Positions 1-7,681 of a stretch of DNA of 15,064 nucleotides are shown one piece after another. The stretch comes from Monoraphidium neglectum. Taxonomy: Eukaryota > Chlorophyta > Chlorophyceae > Sphaeropleales > Selenastraceae. Position 1 is the first letter of the stretch, and the number at the start of each line of letters is the position of its first letter. The notes under the pieces were generated by a model that worked only from the letters and a program-made list of their open reading frames with translations, had not been told where the DNA came from and made no database searches. The stretch spans positions 1 to 15,064 of the forward strand of contig NW_014012301.1 in NCBI RefSeq assembly GCF_000611645.1, written 5' to 3'. The translations under genes were made by a program, and so were the position numbers.

Positions 1-35
1 GCCCAGCCCAGCCCAGCCCAGCCCAGCCCAGCCCA
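1..35. repeat. (GCCCA)7 pentanucleotide microsatellite
   Basis: Seven perfect tandem copies of GCCCA at the very left edge, probably continuing outside. It lies in the tRNA ligase intron that begins at position 52 and reads as TGGGC repeats in the transcript. Confidence 0.9.
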
Positions 36-52
36 GGCCGGCCCCACCCCAC

Positions 53-1256
53 CTGCTGGATGCAAAAGTCCAGGAACTCGTGCCACGGCAGGAAGGACGG
101 CCGCCCCGCGGCGTCCACTGTGTGGGCACTGGTGGCCACCAGGTACTCGCCAGCTGGCACCTGGCCGTGGTGTCCGTGGCAGCCTGCCCGCGGGGCCGAG
201 CGAGGGGCGCGTCAGCATTGGTTTTGCTGGTGTGCACCATGCACAGGCGGCGGCAATCCTGCTCTGCACGCATCTTATGTGGGAGGCTTTCTTTCAATAC
301 TCGCTGGATGCCTGGCCTCCCACCCTGGTTTCCAGGCCGTATGTGGCCCCTGTGCCCCCTTCAGACTGGCCTTTGCCCTCTGAAGCATGCCAGTCTTCAG
401 CAGCCCTCGCTTCCCAGCGGGGGCAGGCGCCCATATAGTGGCAAAGGGCGCTGTCCCAGACCCAGAGTTTGCATGAGGCAAGAAAAAGGTCAATCTTGCA
501 ACCCTCATCAAAAGACCCACCCACCAGTGACCATCTCAAAGCTCACAGCCATCCGCCGCTCCTCCAGCGACACCATCAGCCGCCGCAGTGCGGCCAGCGC
601 GGCGTCGCCGCCTGCGCCATCGCCGCTGCAGCCGCACGACCGCTCGTAGTGAGCGCGCAGCAGGGCGGCGGCGCCGGCTGTGTAGTGGTTGTCAAGGGAG
701 TTTTTTGCCGCAAAACCCTGGCACGCGTGTGCATGTATTCGTACAGGGGGTTGCATACATGAGAGGAAGGACAGCAATGGGACCTGGTGTAGCCAGGCTT
801 AAGAGGGATGCAGACGGCAACGCAGGGCTGGCGCCGGGCCGCGCGGCCGCGGGTCTGAGGCAGCGCAACCTACGGCAGGTAAGAGCTGCGGAGGCACCGG
901 GAGCGGGCGTTCCAACACCTGGCTCCAGCCAGCATGACACGCGCCAGCCCTGCCCCGCGCCCGCGCCCACCTGGCCGGCTGACAGCGTCACCAGGGAGCC
1001 GGAGTGCTTGATTGTGACCACCATGTAGCGCTCTGCCGCTCCTGCCGTGACCTGCCGGAAGCGGTGCGTGTCCGTGCAAGATGGATTCATGGGATGCTTG
1101 CAAATTTTCTGGTCAGCCTCAGTCCAACAAAGGGTTGCAGCCTGCATGGCATGGCAATGGGCTTGGTGCGATGGTGGTCACACAACAGCATGGGATGGTA
1201 GGTACGAGCCACTTGCCTGTGTGGTCAACAGTGTGTGTGTGTGTACGGGTGTGTGT

Positions 1257-1293
<37 letters not shown>

Positions 1294-2241
1294 TCAATAC
1301 AACAATCTGAGACACCTTGCAGCCCTGCTGCGCAGAGGCCCCCACCTGGTCTGCTATGGCCTCGTCCTGGCCCTCATTTTCAAACTTTGGCAGGAACGCC
1401 TGCTGCACGCCCGCAGACAGCGCACGCGTCACACTTGCGTCTGTCACCACCTGTCCCACGGGGTTTGAATGCAGGGGAGCGGCAGCCGGGTCGGCTGCCG
1501 AGGGGGAAGAGCAAGCACACAACTTCGGACCAGCTGTTAGGAGTGGTGCTGGAACGCCGCGCCTAAGTGCCTCCGCCGCATGCATGCATTGGACATGTGC
1601 AGGCCACCCAGCAAATCTGACTGCATGACAAGGGCATGCATGTAGGCAACTAGAGAGGCATGCGTGAAGGGTGCGCGCATGCAGCCGCAAGCCCTGCGTC
1701 CGCCCGCGCCTTGAGCAGCATCCCCCTGAGCAGCGGCGCGTCGGAGCGGGAGCAGTGGCGCATGTACTTCTTGAACGCATGGTCGCTCAGGACATGGACC
1801 ACAATGAAGAAGGTCCTCACGCCACCGCTGCCGTTGCCGCTTCGCTCGCAGCAAGACAGGGGATTGCCTGGGTCTGCGTCGCCGCTGCCACTTTCCCTGC
1901 CGCCCCCGCCGCCGCCATCCGCCGGCAGCTGCTCAAACACCTGCAAAATGTTGTTGGCAGAGGGGGAAAACACGGAAGCGACCACAACAGATTTACTGGT
2001 GAGCCACTTGGCCTTGTGGGCGGCGCTGGCCAGGAGGACGCCCTTGACATTTTGGGCTGCTGTGTGGGTCCTGATGGTCATGCCTGCAAGCCATCTCTTT
2101 CTGGAGACATTCGTCCGCGCCTGCCTGCAATTGGTTGCCCACCTTATATGAGACAGGCAGACACAACTCTTTGCACAGCTGCACCAGGTTGGCTAGCGCG
2201 ACGGTGCCTGCCGCCGCTGTTGCAGGCACCGCCGACGCCAT
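53..2241 (-). CDS. RNL: plant-type tRNA ligase (adenylyltransferase region), 3' end beyond the window
   Basis: tRNA ligase joins the exon halves of intron-containing tRNAs after endonuclease cleavage and leaves a 2'-phosphate at the junction. Exons read on the minus strand: 2241-2143, 1940 to about 1710, 1450-1346, 1051-971, 717-525 and 183-53; the next intron runs off the left edge. The adenylyltransferase core is plain: FLPKFENEGQDEA, then VVTIKHSGSL (nucleotidyl-transferase motif I, KxxG, with the presumed AMP-accepting lysine), AAKNSLDNHYTAG, RRMAVSFEMVTG and GHHGQ, in the same order as in Arabidopsis RNL. Joins at 1346/1051, 971/717, 525/183 are phase-consistent GT-AG. Start ATG 2241 has ACC before it; the same frame meets a stop just upstream. 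The link between exon 2 and exon 3 is unresolved: no good GT donor is open after exon 2, so a GC donor at 1709 (exon 2 = 77 codons) or two separate cistrons are possible. Kinase and phosphodiesterase domains would lie left of position 1. The family is secure; the 5' structure is not. Confidence 0.85.
1231..1292. repeat. (GT)n dinucleotide microsatellite, interrupted
   Basis: About 60 bp of GT repeats with two short interruptions (ACGG and AC), ending in an uninterrupted run of about 16 units from 1260. It lies inside the tRNA ligase intron 1052-1345, where the transcript carries CA repeats. Confidence 0.95.
1650..2241 (-). other. 5' module of the tRNA ligase locus: fused shuffled domain or separate 129-codon cistron
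   Basis: Exon 2241-2143 ends LCKELCLPVSYK and joins in phase 0, via GT-AG (acceptor TTTTGCAG at 1941), to VFEQLPAD, a Gly/Ser-rich insert, then FFIVVHVLSDHAFKKYMRH and PLLRGMLLK. From memory this resembles Arabidopsis RNL around KEKRLPAAFK and VVHVHSDSGFRRY, which lies after the ligase core, not before it. If exon 2 is not spliced further, its frame ends at TAG 1652-1650 and gives a 129-residue protein. An ATG at 1585 opens the frame of the ligase core exon (1450-1346) 64 nt further on. So this may be a stand-alone small protein followed by the ligase cistron, or the N-terminus of one long protein. The similarity is seen by eye; the choice between the two models is inference. Confidence 0.6.
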
Positions 2242-3463
2242 GGTGGATGTCAGCGGCGACGCCAACGCCGTCGGGTGTGGTGACTTATCAGGCCACTAAT
2301 GTTTTTTGTGGAGGCTTCTCAGCTTTCGACAGCTGCAGATTTCCCGAGATCAGTCTCCAGTGCTGCTCCGACCAGGTACGGTATATGTCGTCTAGCCCTC
2401 TGGCAACTCGATGAAAAGACGATGCGGGCCGCGTTGATTGCGCACGCGAGCAAACATTTAAGTTGCAGGCACGCATGGGCCAAAACCTGCACAGATGCTC
2501 CAAGCAGCTGCCGCGCAGCTATTGATAATTCAAGGCGGAGGTGATACCGGTACATGCTCGCCGGTGTGGCCTGTCCATGACAGCGGTACATCCAGGAGCT
2601 TTAGATTTGTGTGAGACCTAGCATATGCGCCTGCAAAGCCCAGTGCTGGCTGGGTGTAAGCAAGTGGTGCAGCCAGTGGCCGGACATCGGTCTACGCATG
2701 CTGAACTGGCCTGCAGGCCGTTGGATGACCTCCGTGACGCACATGTGCCTGGCCCTGCTTCAAAAGAACAATGGATGTTGCCCCATGGCATTCACCTGTT
2801 GGGCCCATCCTGGCTGCACGCTATCTGCCCATCTGGAATGCTGGGCACAATGATGCCCAAGTAGTGGTGTGCCCAGGATGGGCCGGCAATGATCAACCAG
2901 TCGTCATTTGTCTTACACCTTTGCGGGTCAGGTATGGCAGCGCTCTGCCCCGGTACCAAAACACTCCATGTTGCATGAATCAACGCACACGCCACCCCAG
3001 ATTTTTACAAGCGGCTTCCCCAGGTTGTTCTTGCAAAGGTCGAGGGGCAGCACGGACACGAAAGGTTTGGCAGGGAGGAGGGGTATTGCAACCACTGCAG
3101 GTGTCAGAATTGGCTGACATTTTGTACTGTAATCAAGAGTTTGCTGGTAGATGTTGTATTGGCGGCTAGCTGCCATGCATGTATGGATGTGGCCCACGCA
3201 CCATCGCTGCGGAAGGCAGCGATGCACCGAACCCAGTACTGAAGCAAAGTGCGAAGCGGCTGCAAATGCAAGTCGGCAGGCGCTCAACAGCAGCAGTTGG
3301 ACTGCATTTGTGTCAGACAAACTGGCTGCAGGTCATGGCGCACGCACTGTTGTGGAGAGCTTGCGCCCACCGAAGCCTGTGCAAGCCCATGTGCGTATCT
3401 TTCACACCCCCGGAACACATCAAGGGTTTAGGAGCAATCTTTGTCCCAAGGGGCATCTCCCTC
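2242..3463. other. intergenic region between tRNA ligase and Tpt1/KptA
   Basis: This 1.2-kb stretch separates the ligase start codon (2241) from the Tpt1 stop codon (3464). It should hold the Tpt1 3' UTR and the ligase promoter. Open frames of 60-130 codons on both strands show no recognisable motif and no family-like exon chain. No TATA box is evident. Confidence 0.5.
3005..3009 (-). terminator. candidate TGTAA polyadenylation signal for Tpt1/KptA
   Basis: TGTAA is the usual poly(A) signal in green algae. On the minus strand it occurs at 3009-3005, about 455 nt after the Tpt1 stop, and again at 2917-2913. A five-base motif is common by chance, so this is a weak call. Confidence 0.3.
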
Positions 3464-4898
3464 CTAGTGTTCGCCCATCCCGCCATCAGCCTCCGCCGCT
3501 ACTTCCTCCAGACGCAGCCGTGCCCGAAGCTGCTTCAGCTGCTTCTCATCCACGCGCCTGACAAAATGGACGGGCACGGGGCCCTCGCACAACAGCACCC
3601 CGTTGGTGGACCTGCCCAAGTTGCACAAGTGCGGCCCAGATGAGTCGTCGAGAAACCGAGGATGCCGCAATATGTCGTGTTTGCTTGGCGCTCGTGTATG
3701 CATTGTTTGCGCACCGCTGGTTTCAGGCATGGGTGCACCCATCCCTTCCAGTACACCCGAACCCCGGCCGCCACTCACGTGACAAACTCCAGGCCAGCCT
3801 GTATGGCCGCCCGCAGGTCGAGCAGCAGCAAGACTGTCGCCCAGTTGTTGGTGCGCTGGTGATGAGGTTCAGTCGCAAAGTGGATGTGGGTGCGGCTCAT
3901 GCGGCGCAGCTCGCCGCTCTCCTGGATGGCACGCCACCTGGACACGAGTGGCATGTGGGTGGCAATGGCAGTGCGGGAATGGCGACAGCAACGGTGATGT
4001 GGGATTGGCGATGGCACCGAGAGGTACATGGGGCTACTCGCCTCAACGCAGAAGCCATAATGTTGCCTGAGGCTCAGGCAGGGCACGGTGACTTGGATAC
4101 CTGCAAGCTTTGTTGCGCACCACGAACCGCTATTGCTGGCGCATGCGCATACGTGCAAGCGCGTCGCGAGATGAACACAGCAACTCACCCGTCCTCGCTA
4201 GTGACGTGCACCGCCACGGGTACATCTGCCGGGTCGCTCACACGCTGCAGCACCGGCTCAGAAAGCTCAAAGGAGTGTCCCTGAGCGGCGCGGATTCTCG
4301 GGGGGTCTACGGAATCATCCAGCACATAACGTCCCTGCGTTTGGTTGTGGATGCAGCACAATAGGGTCTCCACGAGGGCTAACTGCTCAGCTACCCACCC
4401 CTGCACCGCAAGACAGCCGCAGGCGTTGTGAAGGACGAGCGACACAGCGGGCGTGCCAAGTAATAGAATTCCAGGCATGCACGGCCCTGAAACCACCACC
4501 TTGGCATCAGCAGCGACGACAGCTCTGATGTCAGCCTCCGAGGGATGTAGCTTCAAGTGCGACAGCAGCACGGGCAGCGGCACCCACCCACTGGCATCGA
4601 TCTCTGCAAACGGGTGGGATCGATGAGGATTCAGATGGTGGGGCAGCCACCGCGGGCACTGCTGAACAGTGTATGCTCATAAGCGGCCCCGCACGTCAAC
4701 AGCGTATGCGCCTGCTCTGCGCCCAGCAGTGCTTCGATTTCTCCGCCTGCGGCCCATGCACCAGGCAAATAACATGGCAAACCAGAAGGCTATGCTGGTC
4801 CCACCCTGGGGCGGGTGGTGCCGCAGAATCCGAGACATCTGCTTGGATAAGGTCTTAAGAGCTGAATCTGACAGCACTGATCGTCCCACACGATCCAT
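3464..4898 (-). CDS. TPT1: tRNA 2'-phosphotransferase (Tpt1/KptA family)
   Basis: The enzyme moves the 2'-phosphate left at the spliced tRNA junction to NAD+, giving ADP-ribose 1''-2''-cyclic phosphate. Five exons on the minus strand: 4898-4806, 4601-4500, 4334-4189, 3937-3779 and 3611-3464, all phase-consistent, giving about 215 residues, normal for the family. ATG 4898 sits in ACCATGG. Residues matching the four catalytic ones of yeast Tpt1 are present: R26-H27 in SRILRHHP, R67 in AKGRYVL and R129 in RMSRTHIHFA. RIRAAQGHS (about 78-86) and STNGVLLCEG are further signatures. Two oddities: the usual HGT motif reads HVT (108-110), and the SGMR-like segment after HIHFA is not recognisable. The exon 2 acceptor is uncertain: GCAGAG before 4601, or TTCAG before 4661, which would add 20 in-frame residues. 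The gene lies directly upstream of the tRNA ligase gene in the same orientation. Confidence 0.88.
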
Positions 4899-5636
4899 GG
4901 TGGTGCAGGGCGGGCTTCTTGCAGCAAAGCAAATCGTTACGATGATCTGTGTCTCGATTGTGTGTTGTCTATCTTAACGCATCCTTCAATATGGCCTTGA
5001 AACAAACTGCGGTGCCGTCAACATACAAGCAGGGTGGTGTTAAGGCATGCTGGGTTTCCGGCTTTGCAGCTGAGCGGCAGCTGGCAAAAGCAGGTGTCGG
5101 ATGTGCGATGTCCTGGCACAATCTCAGAGTGGGCAGCAGCGGGCTAGCAAGGAAATCAAATTTTCGGGTACCAACCCCTTACTGAAGAGTCTTCAGTGAA
5201 GACATTCGGGAGTGTTGATGGTGGCCGTTGCAAATGCAAGCCGCCCCTGCTTTCATTTGCAGCACTGCAACTGGTGCGTTGCAATCCTCGCTCAGTGTTG
5301 CTGCCATTTCGTTCGTACCACCGTTCTCCCACGCACCTAGTGAACAAGAATGGTAACAACAGTTGACATCATGCACACAATTGAGGGGTTGTGCAAGTGG
5401 GGATGTGCAAGAGCGCGTGGAAAGCCGCTCAGCTTGCACGCACAAGCCGAGATGCCACCACCGCCAGCCGCTCCAGCCGAAACCATTGGCTGCCAGCTGT
5501 CTACACATAAGCCGTCTGAACATGCAGCAACCTCCGTTCCGCCCCGCTCCTCCCACCCCCGTCCAGCAGCCGCCAGCGCGAGGCGCTAGCGAGCCGCGTC
5601 CCAGAGGGTCCCGCCACTCATGTCCGAGCCATCGGT
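4899..5636. other. intergenic region upstream of Tpt1/KptA
   Basis: About 740 bp between the Tpt1 start (4898) and the stop of the plastid membrane protein gene (5637). It should hold the latter's 3' UTR and the Tpt1 promoter. I see no TGTAA on the minus strand here and no supported gene. Its one distinct element is the palindrome at 5181-5197. Confidence 0.5.
5181..5197. promoter_or_regulatory. perfect 8+1+8 bp inverted repeat upstream of Tpt1/KptA
   Basis: ACTGAAGA-G-TCTTCAGT is a perfect palindrome around one base, 283 bp upstream of the Tpt1 ATG. It could bind a dimeric regulator or be a chance palindrome. No function is known to me. Confidence 0.35.
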
Positions 5637-7091
5637 TCAGCTCAGCTCTGCATGCACCACCTCCACATCCTTCGCCTTGAGGGTGGCCGCCACCTCATCG
5701 ATGGAGGCGTTGAGCTGCGGGGGTTGCAGAAGGCGGAGGTGCACGGCGGCAGGGAGATGCGTATGCCATGGTGGGCCGAGGGGCGATGGCGCCATGCAAG
5801 CATTCCCGTGCAACAATGTCACTGGCAGTGCACCCGTGCCAGGCCAGAGCTTTGATCACTGCTGTAACCCAGGCATTAAATGTATCAGGGGCTGTTATGC
5901 AGCCGCAAGCAATATGACGAGTCCCAGTCGCTCATTGCCCCCCCGTTGCCAGGACTTACCTGTGCAATCTTGTCAATCAGGTCCTGCTTTGTGGCCTCGG
6001 GGTCCTTTGGTACCTCCTCCTCCATGAAGCGCGGCAGCCGCAGCCGTGAGTCGTCGCCTAAGAGAGCGCGGCTGATCTGCAATGAGGTGTACGTGCATTG
6101 AGTGCGAACGCGTGGGCGCGGTAGCGCATGCGAGTGCGGTGGTGCAGTGAAGTGTGCGCAAGTGCGTTTATGCTGAAGCAAGTGAGTGCTTGAATAGATC
6201 TGTGAGTGAGTCAATGAGTGAGTGAGGTTGTGTGTAAATTGGTATGTGTGTATGTGTGGTGTTGATGAAAGTTTGTATGTGTGCCAAAAGTGTTGGGTGC
6301 AAGTGACACCATCGTGGTTGATTGGTTTTGTTTGTTTCGCACGTGAGTGAGCGCCAAATGTAGGACGGTGTGGATGCATGTGCACAAGAGAGTGCATACA
6401 ACCGCAGATTAGGGCGATGTGCCACCTGAACAAGCATACGCATTACCGTACATACATCATGCGCCAAGCAGTTTCCCCAAAAGCATGCTGGCTTACCGAG
6501 GGTGCAAAAAGGAAACCAAGAGTGCCGAACACAACGCCGCCCATCACAAAGCCAGCAAAAAAGCTGCTGTCACTGCCGCGCTCCGCCCTGCATTGTCATG
6601 GTTGAGGGATGGGCGATATGTCCAACTGCCCTAAGAGTCGAGTCCTTGTAGAGCCTGGTCGCATCACAGCTCAGCTGGGCTTCATGCCAGGCGGCAGGTG
6701 GCGCTGGCCGTGTCAGCTCTGAGGCTGAGCCTGCGCGGCGCTGCAGAGTATCAGCAAACACAACAGGCGCCCACCTCGCCACCACTGACAGCTGCCGCGA
6801 TGAGGAGGTCGGGCGCGCCACAGCTATCCGCCCGCTGCTCGACGCCCGCCGTTGCTGGCAGGCGGTCCGGGCGGAACCTGCGGGAGTAAGCGTCATACAG
6901 GAGGTGAATTCATTCGCTAGGGACATGTTGGCAGCGAGTGGAGCATGGATAGGGCATGTGCAGCAGTTCAAAGCGTGCTCTCCGTTGCAGAATCCGGGAA
7001 CAGAGCCTCTCGTGGCTGCTGCCTGACGCCAACTAGTCACATTTGTGTCTAGCGTTCGCACACCGCTCAGGGTAGGGCAAGCGATTGCCAT
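5637..7091 (-). CDS. small chloroplast membrane protein (At1g42960/At5g16660-like)
   Basis: Five exons on the minus strand: 7091-7064, 6877-6775, 6572-6497, 6076-5960 and 5714-5637; every join is phase-consistent and the product is 133 residues. Residues 1-43 are rich in Ser, Ala and Arg with almost no acidic residues, as in a chloroplast transit peptide. Residues about 48-66 (FFAGFVMGGVVFGTLGFLF) form one membrane helix. The rest is charged and helical: ISRALLGDD, then DLIDKIAQLNASIDEVAATL, probably a short coiled coil. The plant relatives I recall share the AGFV-G-G helix and KIAQLNAAIDDVSAQL; they are chloroplast-membrane proteins of unknown function. The first exon is the weakest part: a start at 6925 read straight into exon 2 is an alternative, but CCCGCAG at 6878 looks like a true acceptor. 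The exon 3 acceptor has a tandem alternative 6 nt downstream (exon start 6566). Confidence 0.78.
6179..6258. repeat. degenerate GTGA/GTGT repeat tract
   Basis: Imperfect GAGT and GTGT units run through this stretch inside the 420-bp intron 6077-6496 of the plastid membrane protein gene. The tract is diverged and has no fixed unit. Confidence 0.5.
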
Positions 7092-7477
7092 GGTAAAGAT
7101 GGTATGTCCTCAGGTCGCGGGTGCAGTGAAAGGCCTCACGCGGTGCAAAATGTTGTATATGGATGCGAAACAGTCGTCAACAGGGATTGGCTCAACAGAT
7201 CATGCAGTTACCATCGGATCACCCGTGAAACGCCTGCTCACCGGGCACACGGATCGGAACACGCTGAGGGCATAGAGTAGAAGAAACGTTTGTACAGGTC
7301 CTTTTGGCGCTATTCGGCAAGCTGCGTGCCAAATGGCTGCCATCTCGCCCGATCAGGACCAGCGTTTGAGAGTTTGACTCTGCGCAATGGCGGGCCAGAG
7401 CATGGACCAAACACTGATGAAGGTGTCCCTTTTCAACGGCTTGCCAGGTAACAATTCAAAGCCTGTTGCAGCATGGT

Positions 7478-7482
7478 TTACA
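7478..7482 (-). terminator. candidate TGTAA polyadenylation signal for U5-40K
   Basis: TGTAA on the minus strand, about 200 nt after the U5-40K stop (7682), a reasonable 3' UTR length for a green alga. It is the best placed of the TGTAA motifs in the window. Confidence 0.45.
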
Positions 7483-7605
7483 AGGGGTGATGGGCCAACA
7501 GGGCGCATAAGCGTTGCTGACGCTCAGCAAACAAAGATGACAAGGGATTGCAAGCGTTGCTGCTCATCCTGCGCCGCCTCAGCTCCACCTCTGGGATGCC
7601 CCTAC

Positions 7606-7668
7606 GTCGCCGCCGCTGCCGCTGCCGCTGCTGCTGCCGCTTCCGCTGCCGCTGCAGCAGCCGCAGCC
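7606..7668. repeat. imperfect GCC/GCT trinucleotide repeat
   Basis: About 20 triplets of GCC, GCT and near variants on the plus strand, starting just beyond the U5-40K stop codon and so lying in its 3' UTR, where the transcript reads as GGC/AGC triplets. Confidence 0.75.
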
Positions 7669-7681
7669 CATCCCTGCTAGG

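Larger units (their letters stand above)
7092..7681. other. intergenic region / U5-40K 3' UTR
   Basis: 590 bp between the start of the plastid membrane protein gene and the stop of the U5-40K gene. It should contain the U5-40K 3' UTR and the promoter of the gene to the left. A plus-strand open frame at 7387-7680 ends in an alanine run made only by the triplet repeat and is not supported as a gene. Confidence 0.5.

Noticed and set aside
1578..1588. GCATGC-type palindromes near the tRNA ligase exon 3
   Set aside because: Short alternating repeats that recur across the window (for example near 3175) and look like sequence bias.
1671..2414. 247-codon plus-strand open frame
   Set aside because: Antisense to the tRNA ligase 5' exons, whose minus-strand frames carry family-like motifs; no recognisable sequence on the plus strand.
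3640..4284. 214-codon plus-strand open frame
   Set aside because: Antisense to Tpt1/KptA exons that carry the catalytic motifs.
7387..7680. 97-codon plus-strand open frame ending in an alanine run
   Set aside because: The alanines come only from the triplet repeat in the U5-40K 3' UTR; the rest has no motif.
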